A stretch of DNA of 64,000 bases from Numidum massiliense (GTDB taxonomy: Bacteria > Bacillota > Bacilli > Thermoactinomycetales > Novibacillaceae). A program made the translations under genes and the position numbers. The DNA is taken from contig NZ_CTDZ01000009.1 in the NCBI RefSeq assembly GCF_001375555.1, forward strand, positions 2,845,758 to 2,909,757, read 5' to 3'. This document shows, piece by piece, positions 28,514 through 38,207 of the stretch (within the stretch, counting starts at the first letter, position 1; every line of letters starts with the position of its first letter). A model generated the notes under the pieces. That model was given only the letters and a program-made list of their open reading frames with translations, ran no database searches and was not told the DNA's origin.

Positions 28514-30904
28514 TTAAAGTTTTTTCAACGGTGCAAAGCGTGCTAGTAACCGTTTCACGCCGTTCGGAGCGGGAAAAGCGACATTCAATTCGACGTCGTC
28601 GCCTGAACCGGTCACTTTGACGACAGTACCTTGGCCAAACTTGCGGTGTTCAACTTTGTCGCCAACTTTCCACGCGTCCGGAGACACATTCGGTTCGGCG
28701 ATGCGGTGCGATTTTAACAACGGTTTTTGGGCCGAGCTGCCCGCGCGCCCGCCCCCATCTCGCGAGCTGCGACTGCCGCGTTCACTGGAACTTCCCCACT
28801 CGCGGTTACCGCCTCGACTGCCCTTGCCCCAGTTATCTCGATCGCCCCGCTTGCCGAATCTGGAACCATAACTGGCGCCATTTGCTCGGCCAAACGCCTG
28901 CCGACCGCCTCCGGCCATACCGCCTTCGGAAACTTCTCCAGCCAGACCGACGTCTTCAACGAGTTCAGCCGGTATTTCCGCCAAAAAGCGCGACGGCATG
29001 TTATTCGCTGTCCGCCCGTACAACGTACGCGACTGTGCTCGGGTTAAGTATAGCCGCTGCATCGCCCGCGTGATCCCGACGTAAGCGAGGCGCCGCTCTT
29101 CTTCCAGCTCTTCCTCTTCCATCAGCGCGCGCATGTGTGGAAAGACTCCCTCTTCCATCCCGATGAGGAAGACGTGCGGAAACTCCAGCCCTTTTGCGCT
29201 GTGCAGCGTCATGAGCACGACGGCGTCTTTGCCTGCACCTTCTGTTTCATCTTCGTCCATCGTATCGATATCGGCGATGAGGGCGAGTTCGGTCAAAAAC
29301 GCCACGAGTGACTTGTCGTCGTTTTTTTGTTCAAAGTCTTGCGTGACGGAAATAAATTCGTCCACGTTCTCCAGCCGCGTCGCTGCCTCGATCGTCCCTT
29401 CGCGCTGCAGTTCTAGGCGGTATTCCGTCCGCTTTAACACTTCTTCGGTCAACTCCGTCACGGAGACGTACTCGATCATCGCATGTAGTTCGCCGACCAT
29501 TTGCCGGAAGTCGCGTAAACTGTTGACGAACCGTTTTTGCAAGCCGATGTGTTCCACTTCGGCCACCGCTTCGTAGAGGGAAAGGCCGTTTTCCGCGGCA
29601 TAGGCGGAGAGCCTGTCGACGGTCGTCTGCCCGATGCCTCGTTTCGGCACGTTCACGATGCGCGTAAAACTCAAGTCGTCGTCCGGGTTCGCCACTAAGC
29701 GCAAATAAGCGAGTAAATCTTTAATTTCTTTTCGTTCGTAGAAGCGGATCCCGCCGACGATTTGGTACGGAATGTTCGACTTGATGAGAACTTCTTCCAT
29801 GACGCGCGATTGGGCGTTCGTGCGGTACAAGATGGCAAAATCGCGGTACGCACAGCCGTCGCGCTTGCCGCTGACGATTTTGTCGACGACGTAGTACGCT
29901 TCGTCGTGTTCGCTGTACCCTTCAAAACTTTCGATCGCTGCACCTTGTTCGCCTTCGGTCCACAGTTTTTTTTCTTTGCGCTGCGCGTTGTGCGCAATGA
30001 CCTCGTTCGCCGCGTTCAGGATCGTCTGGGTGGAGCGGTAGTTTTGTTCGAGTTTAACCACTTTCGCTTGGGGGTAGTCGTGTTCAAAATTTAAGATGTT
30101 ACTAATGTCTGCTCCGCGCCATTTGTAAATTGACTGGTCGCTATCGCCGACGACACAAATGTTTTTGTGCTGTTCTGCCAGCATTTTTACTAACATATAC
30201 TGGGCGTGGTTCGTATCTTGGTACTCGTCGACGTGAATGTATTGAAACTTTTTCTGGTAAAACTGTAACACATCGGGCACTTGCCGGAACAACTCGATCG
30301 TCACCATAATTAAGTCGTCGAAATCGAGGGAGCTGTTGGCACGCAACTTATTTTGATAGGCATCGTACACATCGGCGACGACTTGTTGGAAGAGATCGCC
30401 CGCCTTTGCACGATAGGCACCAGCGTTGATCAGTTGGTTTTTCGCCTGACTAATGTGCGCGAGAATCGCCCGCGGCTCGAATTTTTTCGGGTCGAGGTTT
30501 TGCTCTTTTACAATTTGCTTTACGACGGTCAGTTGGTCGCTGCCGTCCAAAATGGTAAAGTTGCGCGAATAGCCGATGCGGTCGATGTCGCGTCGCAATA
30601 TGCGCACGCACATGGCGTGGAAAGTAGAAATCCAAATGTCTTCCGCTTCCGGTCCGACCATGCGGCTAATGCGTTCTTTCATTTCCCGCGCGGCCTTATT
30701 TGTAAACGTAATCGCCAAAATATTCCATGGGGTAACGTGCCGCTGATGCAACAAGTAGGCGACGCGGTGCGTCAATACGCGCGTCTTACCGCTGCCAGCA
30801 CCGGCGACGATGAGCAGCGGCCCTTCCGTCGCCGTTACTGCCGCACGCTGTGCGCTGTTTAAACCGCGCAACAAGTCCTCCCCTTCCGGTGTTCCAAAGT
30901 TCAT
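28514..30904 (-). CDS. pcrA: ATP-dependent DNA helicase PcrA
   Basis: 796 residues from ATG at 30904 (TTAGGAG eight bases upstream). Superfamily 1A helicase: Q motif LNSAQRAAV, Walker [58 protein letters not shown] and [12 protein letters not shown]. Unwinds DNA 3' to 5' in repair and plasmid replication and removes RecA. A Gly/Ser/Arg-rich linker (about residues 655-740) joins the core to a C-terminal Tudor-like domain ([17 protein letters not shown]) that binds RNA polymerase. pcrB-pcrA-ligA order as in B. subtilis. Confidence 0.97.
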   Translation of the reverse strand: MNFGTPEGEDLLRGLNSAQRAAVTATEGPLLIVAGAGSGKTRVLTHRVAYLLHQRHVTPWNILAITFTNKAAREMKERISRMVGPEAEDIWISTFHAMCVRILRRDIDRIGYSRNFTILDGSDQLTVVKQIVKEQNLDPKKFEPRAILAHISQAKNQLINAGAYRAKAGDLFQQVVADVYDAYQNKLRANSSLDFDDLIMVTIELFRQVPDVLQFYQKKFQYIHVDEYQDTNHAQYMLVKMLAEQHKNICVVGDSDQSIYKWRGADISNILNFEHDYPQAKVVKLEQNYRSTQTILNAANEVIAHNAQRKEKKLWTEGEQGAAIESFEGYSEHDEAYYVVDKIVSGKRDGCAYRDFAILYRTNAQSRVMEEVLIKSNIPYQIVGGIRFYERKEIKDLLAYLRLVANPDDDLSFTRIVNVPKRGIGQTTVDRLSAYAAENGLSLYEAVAEVEHIGLQKRFVNSLRDFRQMVGELHAMIEYVSVTELTEEVLKRTEYRLELQREGTIEAATRLENVDEFISVTQDFEQKNDDKSLVAFLTELALIADIDTMDEDETEGAGKDAVVLMTLHSAKGLEFPHVFLIGMEEGVFPHMRALMEEEELEEERRLAYVGITRAMQRLYLTRAQSRTLYGRTANNMPSRFLAEIPAELVEDVGLAGEVSEGGMAGGGRQAFGRANGASYGSRFGKRGDRDNWGKGSRGGNREWGSSSERGSRSSRDGGGRAGSSAQKPLLKSHRIAEPNVSPDAWKVGDKVEHRKFGQGTVVKVTGSGDDVELNVAFPAPNGVKRLLARFAPLKKL

Positions 30905-31014
30905 GAACGTCAACTCCTAAACCGAACATATGCTCTATATCGACAATCATACCATACGCTAGCCGCTCGTTCTATACTCTTATTTTTATCACTAGCAGCC
31001 ACTCATGTTTCACG

Positions 31015-31710
31015 CTATTTTTTTACTGCGGCGACGGTGCGCAGCGCCTCGTTTAAATTGTCGTACAACCCGTTGCCGACGACGATCGTATCGGCAATGG
31101 CCGCCATTTCCCGCGCCTCAGCCACTGTGCGAATGCCGCCGCCGTAAATGAGTTGCGTGTCACTTAGGCCGCGTGTTGCGGCGCGCACCACTTCCGGATC
31201 GCCGTAAACGCCGCTGTATTCGAGATAAAAAAGGGGCAACCGTAAGAGATGCTCCGCCAGTTCCGCGTAGGCAGTCACATCTTCTGCACGCAAGTCGGTG
31301 CGGCTTCCGGTCATACGAGCGACCTTCGATTCCCCGTTGAGTACGACGTATCCTTCTGCCAGCACGTCGGTCCACGGAATCATGCTGCCGAATTGCTTCA
31401 CCGCTTGTTGTTGAATCCCGACGAGCCAGTGCACGTCAGTCGTATTTAAAATCATCGGAATGAAATAACCGTCAAAACCGGGCACGACTGCGTCGCGGCT
31501 CGACACTTCCTGCACACAGGGCAGTTCATAGCGGCGAATGCGCGCCAACAAATCGACGGAGTTGTCGAAAGTGACGCCGTCCGTCCCGCCGACGATGAGC
31601 GCGTCGGTTCCGGAATGGCAGATGCGTTCTAAGTCGGAATCTGTCAGTTGTTTTTGCGGATCTAGTTTAAATACGTGCCGCCAGTCGGCGACTGTCTTGG
31701 CTAACGTCAT
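31015..31710 (-). CDS. pcrB: Heptaprenylglyceryl phosphate synthase
   Basis: 231 residues, TIM barrel. Contains FKLDPQKQLTDSDLERICHS near the start, DALIVGGTDGVTF, and the phosphate-binding end IYGGGIRTVAEAREMA and DTIVVGNGLYD. It transfers a heptaprenyl chain to sn-glycerol 1-phosphate, giving an archaeal-type ether lipid precursor known from Bacillales. Located directly upstream of pcrA. Confidence 0.95.
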   Translation of the reverse strand: MTLAKTVADWRHVFKLDPQKQLTDSDLERICHSGTDALIVGGTDGVTFDNSVDLLARIRRYELPCVQEVSSRDAVVPGFDGYFIPMILNTTDVHWLVGIQQQAVKQFGSMIPWTDVLAEGYVVLNGESKVARMTGSRTDLRAEDVTAYAELAEHLLRLPLFYLEYSGVYGDPEVVRAATRGLSDTQLIYGGGIRTVAEAREMAAIADTIVVGNGLYDNLNEALRTVAAVKK

Positions 31711-31817
31711 TGTCTCGCCTCATTTTTTACTGAACTTTTCTTTCCCTATTATAGCGAAACGGCTGCTCTGTTTCATGGTATAACTACTGTAAAACTATGC
31801 GCGCCGTTGCAAGTGTC

Positions 31818-31853
31818 GTGAACGTCGTTGTGAACGTCGTTGCGAACGTCGTA
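31818..31853. repeat. 12-bp tandem repeat, three copies
   Basis: GTGAACGTCGTT at 31818-31829 and 31830-31841, then GCGAACGTCGTA at 31842-31853. It lies between pcrB and the proS terminator. Confidence 0.85.
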
Positions 31854-31924
31854 AATAAAGAACCCCTTACTCCTTTTCATAGGAATAAAGGGCTACCCGT
31901 CGCCTCTCACCCGCAAGAGGCGAC
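31852..31924 (-). terminator. Terminator region after proS
   Basis: Two hairpins. The one nearer proS is a perfect 9-bp stem GTCGCCTCT (31899-31907) / AGAGGCGAC (31916-31924). The second pairs about CCCTTTATTCC with GGAGTAAGGG (minus strand, 31892-31882 and 31872-31863) and runs into TTCTTTATTT, so it is the likely terminator. Confidence 0.65.
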
Positions 31925-32027
31925 TGACTGTATATGATGGTGCGATCGTCGAGTGCAATGATGCATGAGACTGCTGTAAGGTTAAGGTAACGGCATCGAA
32001 TCGCGCCACCGCAGAACGACCGTCTCG

Positions 32028-33479
32028 TTAATACGCCCGTGCAAACCAAACAGTGTGCTCAGCCGACTTGCCGCAAGCGACACACGTGTCCATTTTCTCT
32101 GGCGGGCCGAACGGAATGTTGCGACTCGTCGCACCAGACTGCTCTTTTACCGCCTTTTCACACGCATCGTCGCCGCACCAGCCAGCGAGGGCAAAACCTC
32201 TTTTCTCACGGACGATGTCAATCATGTCGTCCATGTTGTGGGCGACGTGCTCGTTGTCGTCGCGGAATTGTTTCGCCTTCGCGTACATGTTTTGTTGGAT
32301 GTCGTCTAACAGGCTAGACATCCGCTCCAGCAATTCGCTCTCCGGCACGAACAGTTTCTCCCCGGTGTCGCGGCGGACGAGCACGACTTGGCCGTTGTCC
32401 ATATCGCGCGGTCCAATTTCCAAACGTACCGGTACGCCGCGCATTTCGTACTCGTTAAACTTCCACCCCGGACTGACGTCGTCTCGCTCGTCCATTGTGA
32501 CGCGCACTCCAGCTCCAACTAACCGCTTGCGCAGCTCTTCCGCGTGGACGTTCACGCGTTCGCGCGCTTTTTTCGGGCCGATCGGGATGACGACAACTTG
32601 CGTCGGTGCAATGAGTGGCGGCAGTGCCAAGCCGCGGTCGTCGCCGTGTACCATAATAATCGCACCGAGAATGCGCGTGCTCACGCCCCAGGAAGTCGTA
32701 TACACGTGCTTCAGCGCGTTGTCCTTGTCCAAAAATTGAATGTCGAACCCTTTGGCAAAGTTTTGCCCGAGGTAGTGCGACGTACCCGCTTGCAACGCTT
32801 TGCCGTCTTTCATCATCGCTTCGATCGAATAGGTATGTACGGCGCCGGCGAATTTTTCCGAAGGCGTCTTCTGTCCGCGGTAAACCGGGATCGCCAGCAC
32901 TTCTTCGACAAATTCGGTATACACATCGAGCATTTGCTTCGTTTCCGCCTCCGCCTCTTCTGCCGTCGCGTGAGCGGTATGGCCTTCTTGCCACAAAAAT
33001 TCACTCGTGCGCAAAAACGGCAAGGTACGCTTTTCCCAGCGCACGACGTTAGCCCACTGGTTAATTTTGAGCGGCAAATCGCGGTACGACTGAATCCAGC
33101 GCGCGTACATGTGACCGATCACTGTTTCTGAGGTCGGCCTAACGGCGAGGCGCTCTTCTAGTTTTTCGCCGCCCGCTTCCGTGACCCACGGCAGCTCGGG
33201 GTTAAACCCTTCGACGTGCTCTTTTTCTTTTTGAAAAAAGCTCTCCGGAATAAAGAGCGGAAAGTAGGCGTTGCGGTGCCCTGTCTCTTTAAAGCGGCGA
33301 TCGAGTTCGCGCTGGCACGCTTCCCACAGCTCGTACCCGTCCGGCTTAAACACAATACAGCCTCGTACCGGTGCGTAATCCATTAAGTCAGCTTTTTGAA
33401 TCACGTCGAGATACCAACGTGAAAAATCTTCTTTTTGCGGTGTGATGTCTTTAACAAATTGTTTGTCTTCTTTTCCCAT
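32028..33479 (-). CDS. proS: Prolyl-tRNA synthetase, archaeal/eukaryotic-like short type
   Basis: 483 residues from ATG at 33479 (AAGGG upstream). Class II synthetase: FSRWYLDVIQKADLMDYAPV, motif 2 RWEKRTLPFLRTSEFLWQEG, motif 3 HGDDRGLALPP, an anticodon-binding domain (PIGPKKARERVNV) and the archaeal-type zinc end C-x4-C ... CVACG. It charges tRNA-Pro. This ProS-type 3 form lacks the editing insertion of the long bacterial enzyme. No T-box leader is seen upstream. Its presence in the pcrB-yerC interval departs from the B. subtilis order. Confidence 0.96.
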   Translation of the reverse strand: MGKEDKQFVKDITPQKEDFSRWYLDVIQKADLMDYAPVRGCIVFKPDGYELWEACQRELDRRFKETGHRNAYFPLFIPESFFQKEKEHVEGFNPELPWVTEAGGEKLEERLAVRPTSETVIGHMYARWIQSYRDLPLKINQWANVVRWEKRTLPFLRTSEFLWQEGHTAHATAEEAEAETKQMLDVYTEFVEEVLAIPVYRGQKTPSEKFAGAVHTYSIEAMMKDGKALQAGTSHYLGQNFAKGFDIQFLDKDNALKHVYTTSWGVSTRILGAIIMVHGDDRGLALPPLIAPTQVVVIPIGPKKARERVNVHAEELRKRLVGAGVRVTMDERDDVSPGWKFNEYEMRGVPVRLEIGPRDMDNGQVVLVRRDTGEKLFVPESELLERMSSLLDDIQQNMYAKAKQFRDDNEHVAHNMDDMIDIVREKRGFALAGWCGDDACEKAVKEQSGATSRNIPFGPPEKMDTCVACGKSAEHTVWFARAY

Positions 33480-33703
33480 ATTCAGCATCCCTTACTCGAT
33501 TCTCAAAACCGTTCGCCCGTTTCATCACAGCTGACGACTCGTGCAGAGGTTTGTTATGCTTTCATTATAGCGGAATTGTCGCCCTGTTTCATGCGCAAAG
33601 CGCTTTACCGTCCCTGTCCCACGACTCTGGCGTCGCCTTTCGCACCATTCCCGCGTCGCTTTTTCTAACCATGTTGCGATTGTTCGCGACTCCCTCACTT
33701 TCA

Positions 33704-34015
33704 CTACTCGTCATCGCGATTTTCCGCTGCCCCTAACCGTTCGAGGGCAAGCTTGTAGCCGTCCGTGCCGTAGTTGAGACAGCGTTTCACGCGCGAGATC
33801 GTCGCCGTGCTCGCACCTGTCTCGGATTCAATTTTGCTATATGTGTGGCCCAATTCGAGCATGCGGGCGACTTCGAGCCGCTGTGCGAGCGACTTTATTT
33901 CATTCGCCGTGCAAAGGTCGTCGAAAAATTTGTAGCAGTCATCCAACGTTTTCAATTCGAGTACAGCCTCAAACAGTTGGTCGATTTCACGATCCTTCCA
34001 CTTTTCTAAGGACAT
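33704..34015 (-). CDS. yerC: TrpR-like regulator YerC/YecD
   Basis: 103 residues, cytosolic, TrpR/YerC-YecD fold. WKDREIDQLFEAVLELKTLDDCYKFFDDL at the start, helix-turn-helix VARMLELGHTYSKIESETGASTATISRVKRCL (split here as the recognition helices). The family binds DNA, but its targets are not well defined. Neighbours yerB and the pcrB block match B. subtilis synteny. Confidence 0.93.
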   Translation of the reverse strand: MSLEKWKDREIDQLFEAVLELKTLDDCYKFFDDLCTANEIKSLAQRLEVARMLELGHTYSKIESETGASTATISRVKRCLNYGTDGYKLALERLGAAENRDDE

Positions 34016-34035
34016 CTATAATTCCTCCCGCCGCT

Positions 34036-34077
34036 TTATAATTGTCGTCTTATAATTGTCGTCATGTAATTGTCGTC
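34036..34077. repeat. 14-bp tandem repeat, three copies
   Basis: TTATAATTGTCGTC (34036-34049), the same unit again (34050-34063) and ATGTAATTGTCGTC (34064-34077). Sits between the yerB stop and the yerC start. A GATCGTCGAC / GACGACGATC inverted pair follows. Confidence 0.85.
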
Positions 34078-34182
34078 AAAAGGATGCGCAGCTAATGATC
34101 GTCGACAACAATCTGACGACGATCAACCATTCTTTAACCCATTATCACTTTAACCCTTCGACGTTGTAAAGGAATTTTCCTG

Positions 34183-35220
34183 CTATTCCTCGTAAGTAAC
34201 TGTGGCATCTTCTGGAATGACGTTCACCCACGTTTTTCCGGGAACGAGCGGCAACTCTTGTCCGTCAGCAAAAGGGCGCGGGAAACCGTCCGCGTACTTC
34301 CACTCGATGTCGCGGACTCCTCCTCCTTGGAACAACCACCCTTGGCCAGAGCCGGTTAATTCTACCGCCCGTCGCCCCTTATTGTCAAGTACGCGGTGCT
34401 TCGCTTTAATCACTAACACGTTTTGCATCGCCAGCACCTCGCCACTCTCCCGATCGACTTGCTTTTCCCCCATCGTATCGCGGGTGTATCGTTTGGCATC
34501 TGCATCGTACGAGTAGCCCAATTCGTACAGGCTGCTGTAAACGACGCGAATGTGATGCGCCTTCTCGCTCACCTTCCCCCCGGCAGCTGTCTCCACCGCC
34601 TCTGCAGCAAAAGACAGCTGGGGTAGTGTACGTCGGTCAGTGAAGCCGTTCGCGGCAATTCCTTGCGCGACTTCCTCTAAACTCGTATACAAGTTGTGCG
34701 GTGCCTCGCGGTCGTCGGCACGCCAAAAATACTTCCCGTTACGGCTAATCTCGTTTAAACTCGGATACCCCGGTTGCGTAAACCGCGCTTCTGCTTCCGG
34801 ACTGCCTCCGGCGTGCACGACGACACTATCGAGCCCTTCGGCTAAATCCAAAAAATAAGGACGTACGCTACGAATTGGACCGATTGTCCCCTTCTGTTCC
34901 ACATGATAAAACGCAGCAAAGCGCGTAATTTCTCCTTCCGCCAACACTTCAAACACGATGTCGGCACGTCCTAATCCGGACTGTGGCCGCGCCGCGGGAT
35001 GGTTGTTGATCATCGCCATGACGGCGGGACGATCTGTCGCTGTTTTCATTTTTTCACCAGTTAACGGGGCGATGCCCGTCTTGCCTGTCGTTCCGCCGCT
35101 CTTGGGATCCTTCGTCCCGTCCGTCTGAGCGGGCGTGCCAGTTGGGGCACTCGTACACCCAGCGAAAACGACACTGAAAACGACAAGGATGAGGCAACAA
35201 AGTTTTGGTACCTTTTTCAT
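34183..35220 (-). CDS. yerB: DUF3048-family lipoprotein YerB
   Basis: 345 residues from ATG at 35220. Lipoprotein signal LCCLILVVFSVVFAGC with lipobox VFAGC; a Thr/Gly/Pro linker follows, then the DUF3048 domains (RPAVMAMINNHPAARPQSGLG begins the conserved part, GPIRSVRPYFLDLAEGLDSV is diagnostic). Extracellular, membrane-anchored; in B. subtilis YerB is placed next to yerC. The open frame extends 103 codons upstream through a direct repeat, but no ribosome binding site supports that start. Confidence 0.92.
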   Translation of the reverse strand: MKKVPKLCCLILVVFSVVFAGCTSAPTGTPAQTDGTKDPKSGGTTGKTGIAPLTGEKMKTATDRPAVMAMINNHPAARPQSGLGRADIVFEVLAEGEITRFAAFYHVEQKGTIGPIRSVRPYFLDLAEGLDSVVVHAGGSPEAEARFTQPGYPSLNEISRNGKYFWRADDREAPHNLYTSLEEVAQGIAANGFTDRRTLPQLSFAAEAVETAAGGKVSEKAHHIRVVYSSLYELGYSYDADAKRYTRDTMGEKQVDRESGEVLAMQNVLVIKAKHRVLDNKGRRAVELTGSGQGWLFQGGGVRDIEWKYADGFPRPFADGQELPLVPGKTWVNVIPEDATVTYEE

Positions 35221-35450
35221 AAACAATAATCCTACCTTTTTTATAAAAGTTATTGGTCTGTCTCGTAAACAAAGGTCGGTCAGCTCTAGTATAGACCAAC
35301 TGATAGGATTTAAGAACAACGCGCCTTGGGTGAACTGAGTAGTTTTGCAAGCATGCCATTGCGAGCAGCACCACTTTGAAAGCGTTTTTATTTGTAGTAG
35401 AAACAATATACCACAGCCGCCAACAGCTGTGCAAACCGCTACTGTCTCAT

Positions 35451-35498
35451 CGCTAGTTATACCGCTCGTTCGACCGCTTGTTATACCGCTCGTTCGAC
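35451..35498. repeat. 24-bp direct repeat, two copies
   Basis: CGCTAGTTATACCGCTCG plus TTCGAC (35451-35474) is repeated at 35475-35498 with one base changed. It lies in the yerB upstream region. Two copies only, no spacer, so not a CRISPR. Confidence 0.85.
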
Positions 35499-35651
35499 CA
35501 TTTACAGATCGGTGAAACCCGCCAGCCACGAACCGTTTACTGAACGGACTACAAGTAAACGATCCTTAATCAGTAAAAAATCCCATCCCGTATAGTTTCG
35601 TTTCCCCGAGACAAGCTATGCACAACATTCGTGCGGGAGGTGTAAGAAGCA

Positions 35652-35912
35652 GTGCAAAAAAATGTCGGTACGTTGGACGCCACGTTACGCATCACGTGCG
35701 GTTTAACGGGGCTCGCTTGGGCGACGGCGCGCCTCGTTCAGCACCCAGATCGAACGACGCCAAAAATGATTGCTTGGTTAAGCGCGATGAAAGTCGCAGA
35801 AGGCATCACCCGATATTGTCCGATGCTCAAATTGTTATGCATCGACACATTAGAAGGAAAAACAGCGAAAGATTTGTTTACGAACAGCGGTTCCAACACT
35901 ATTCGCGCATAA
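35652..35912 (+). CDS. YgaP-type membrane domain protein (DUF2892)
   Basis: 86 residues, GTG start with GGGAGGTG upstream. Conserved opening QKNVGTLDATLRITCGLTGL and the motif EGITRYCPMLKLLCIDT mark the small DUF2892/YgaP membrane domain, with two short helices. Fused elsewhere to rhodanese domains; here it stands alone. Function unknown. Plus strand, opposite to its neighbours. Confidence 0.85.
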   Translation: MQKNVGTLDATLRITCGLTGLAWATARLVQHPDRTTPKMIAWLSAMKVAEGITRYCPMLKLLCIDTLEGKTAKDLFTNSGSNTIRA

Positions 35913-36059
35913 TGACCCGTTAAAATGGGTGTATAAACGAAGGCACGGGGTAGTTAGGGAAAAGCTTGTAGCCTTGTAGCCGCACAAATGCAGGGGAGAA
36001 CGTTTTATATATATGTCACGGGCGTTTTATCTCGATTCCTTAAGTAGAAAACTCCCCCG

Positions 36060-36947
36060 CTACGTGCGGTAAGCACTTATATTCAACAACTGGGGGATCG
36101 TTTTAAACGCGTAGCCTTCACCTCGGAGCGAGTTAATGATCCGCGGCAACGCCTCCACCGTATTGCTCAAGTCTTCCCCCGGTCCTCCAGCCGAGTGCAT
36201 GAGGACGATCGATCCGAGGCTAGCGTGCGCTAGAACGTTCGTCGTCACTTGGGCGGTCGGAATTCCCGTCCAGTCCAAACTGTCGACATTCCATAATATG
36301 ATCTTGTACTGTAATTCGCGCGCAACGCTGATAACCTCTTCATTCAACGCCCCGTACGGCGGGCGGAACAACAGCGGCCGCACTCCGCCGACTCGCTGCA
36401 TTTCATCGCTCGTCCGCGTTAATTCGCTACGAATCGTTTCTCTATTTTCCCGTGCCAAATTCAAATGGTTCCACGTATGGTTGCCGACGACATGTCCTTC
36501 CCTTAACATCCGCTGAAACACACTCGGCTGCTCTTGAATACGCGTCCCGATAACCATAAATGTCGCTTTCACACCGTAGTTGCTCAGCACGGTTAATATG
36601 CGCGGCGTGTATTCGCCATCGGGACCATCGTCGAACGTTAGCGCGACTTCTTTTTTCTCTGGTCCTTTTAAAATGACGTCTTGCGGATAGCGCGCATGCC
36701 AATCAATGATGCGTGGATAAGGTGGACGCCCGCCACTTCGCTCCGTGCCCCCTTGCATCGGCGGAACTTGTTGCAGCCAACTCCGGTACCGCTGTAGCCA
36801 CTGATCGCGTCGGTAGAACCAACTGTTGTGCGGGTAGAAAGTTTGGTTAAAGGCTTGTCGTGGAAACACTAAGCGCGAATCGAGAGTCGCAAAAGGCGTT
36901 GGAGGTGTCGATAAATACCAGTTGTGCGGGTTGATGTAACGGTTCAC
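36060..36947 (-). CDS. Polysaccharide deacetylase (NodB domain)
   Basis: 295 residues. NodB motifs in order: ALTFDDGPDGEY (catalytic and metal Asp), HTWNHLNL (metal His pair), FRPPYGALNEE, ILWNVDSLDW and IVLMHSAGG. The first 90 residues are a Trp/Tyr/Pro-rich region (NRYINPHNWYLSTPPTPFAT) without a signal peptide, so the protein may stay in the cell or be spore-associated, as for several Bacillales paralogues. It would remove N-acetyl groups from peptidoglycan or another N-acetylated glycan. Confidence 0.88.
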   Translation of the reverse strand: MNRYINPHNWYLSTPPTPFATLDSRLVFPRQAFNQTFYPHNSWFYRRDQWLQRYRSWLQQVPPMQGGTERSGGRPPYPRIIDWHARYPQDVILKGPEKKEVALTFDDGPDGEYTPRILTVLSNYGVKATFMVIGTRIQEQPSVFQRMLREGHVVGNHTWNHLNLARENRETIRSELTRTSDEMQRVGGVRPLLFRPPYGALNEEVISVARELQYKIILWNVDSLDWTGIPTAQVTTNVLAHASLGSIVLMHSAGGPGEDLSNTVEALPRIINSLRGEGYAFKTIPQLLNISAYRT

Positions 36948-37066
36948 GCGTTGCCCCCCTTTGGTACCATCTTACGCCGAAACATGGGCAGACGTTCTAT
37001 TGTCGTGTCAACATATGTTAGTGGGTATTTAGGCGCTAACCAGTAAACGGCTCTAATTATTTTCCT

Positions 37067-37546
37067 TTAACACTTCATCCCCTTTAACACTTCATCCACG
37101 GCATCACTAAATATATCGGGATCCTCCTTCTTTATTTCAACCAAAAAACCCTTTATTACATCTGCCGTTAATGGATCAACATTTGTTAACACTTTCCTAT
37201 AGACAGATCTTACTCGAGCGTGGTTAAGAATTCTATAGTGCAATATTTCCATCCATTCTTTGGAGTAACTTATGCTCGAGGGAACAGATTTAGCAACTAA
37301 CGCTAGCCCCCTTTCTATATCATTCTTGTATAAATCCTCAATCGAATGGATTAACCCAAACATAACCTCGGAGCATTCTGTATCATCATCCAAAACTTTG
37401 CACAAGCTCGGAATGATAGATACATCTTCGTTGGCAATAATCATCGCTAGAGTCTCTTCAAATTCCCGTATCTCATCTTCATTCTTCATTAATCGCTTAT
37501 CATAAAGTTCTTTTAACATTTGATCACTGTTCATCCTGCAAATCAC
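37067..37546 (-). CDS. Imm30-like immunity protein
   Basis: 159 residues (a start at the second Met, 37534, is also possible), acidic, helical repeats, no signal. IIPSLCKVLDDDTECSEVMF and LIHSIEDLYKNDIERGL resemble the Imm30 family of polymorphic-toxin immunity proteins, HEAT-like in pattern. No toxin gene is intact next to it. The codon use is more AT-rich than the housekeeping genes around, which fits horizontal acquisition. Confidence 0.6.
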   Translation of the reverse strand: MICRMNSDQMLKELYDKRLMKNEDEIREFEETLAMIIANEDVSIIPSLCKVLDDDTECSEVMFGLIHSIEDLYKNDIERGLALVAKSVPSSISYSKEWMEILHYRILNHARVRSVYRKVLTNVDPLTADVIKGFLVEIKKEDPDIFSDAVDEVLKGMKC

Positions 37547-37547
37547 C

Positions 37548-37754
37548 CCTCTCCCTCGCCATCAACCATTTTCACCTCCAAACCATCTTCGCCGCATTCG
37601 CCGACACCTTCCGACGCTCTCGTCCGATTGATCGGATGGATCTTGTTAATTTCGGTGATGAATGTCGGGGTTGATGGTCGTAGACGAACTGCTGGATACG
37701 GGTCACGGCTTCTTCGTAAGGTTCGATACCGTTAATCTAAGAAACGATCTACCC
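37548..37754 (-). pseudogene. Decayed reading frame upstream of the SUKH gene's end
   Basis: The minus strand reads GIEPYEEAVTRIQQFVYDHQ in one frame and then, one base shifted, PTFITEINKIHPINRTRASE followed by a Gly/Glu-rich tail that stops just before the Imm30-like gene. It may be the frameshifted end of a toxin gene. Only sense-like composition supports this; I cannot name a family. Confidence 0.3.
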
Positions 37755-38159
37755 CTATGTTTTCAACAAAAAGGCATGTAGGTTCGGGGCAATCATTACA
37801 GCATCATCAACATCTAAATTACCAAAATCCGTTATATAGAGGCCGAATCCTCTTGATCCATTTAGATACATCAATACGCCTCCGCCTTCATCATCGCCGA
37901 TCGCTAAAGATTCCGGAATGAATTCTTGGATATTGTACGCCTTATTCATTTCAATACATCCTAACGGTCCCCAGATACGTATATACTTTTTATTATCAAC
38001 ATTAATTTCCACCTCTGTAGCTTGACGAACAATATCAAAATAGTCCGTAGGGACAACTATTGAGGAAAATTTCTTCAAGTCCGCAATTTCCTTCCCCGTA
38101 CAAGGAGGTTGTTTAGCATCAACACTAAATTTGCTGCTTAAGTCTGTGAATAAATTCAT
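37755..38159 (-). CDS. SUKH (SMI1/KNR4)-family immunity protein
   Basis: 134 residues. The SUKH pattern is visible: an N-terminal helix pair, PTDYFDIVRQATEVEI, RIWGPLGCIEMNKAYNIQEF and the strand-turn IGDDEGGGVLMYLNGSRGFG, then DLDDA-like VDDAVMIAP near the end. SUKH proteins neutralise many nuclease-type polymorphic toxins. Orphan in this island. Confidence 0.75.
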   Translation of the reverse strand: MNLFTDLSSKFSVDAKQPPCTGKEIADLKKFSSIVVPTDYFDIVRQATEVEINVDNKKYIRIWGPLGCIEMNKAYNIQEFIPESLAIGDDEGGGVLMYLNGSRGFGLYITDFGNLDVDDAVMIAPNLHAFLLKT

Positions 38160-38207
38160 TAAAAATCCAGCCTTTCATATTTTACTGCTAGTTTATCGGT
38201 CATTATA

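Noticed and set aside
31867-32049. 60-codon frame behind proS
   Set aside because: It coincides with the proS terminator hairpins and has no ribosome binding site.
33480-33703. T-box leader upstream of proS
   Set aside because: The conserved T-box anti-terminator sequence (AAGGGTGGAACCGCG-like) is not present on the minus strand.
35451-35498. Possible CRISPR repeat pair
   Set aside because: Two 24-bp copies directly joined without spacer and no cas genes; a plain tandem duplication.
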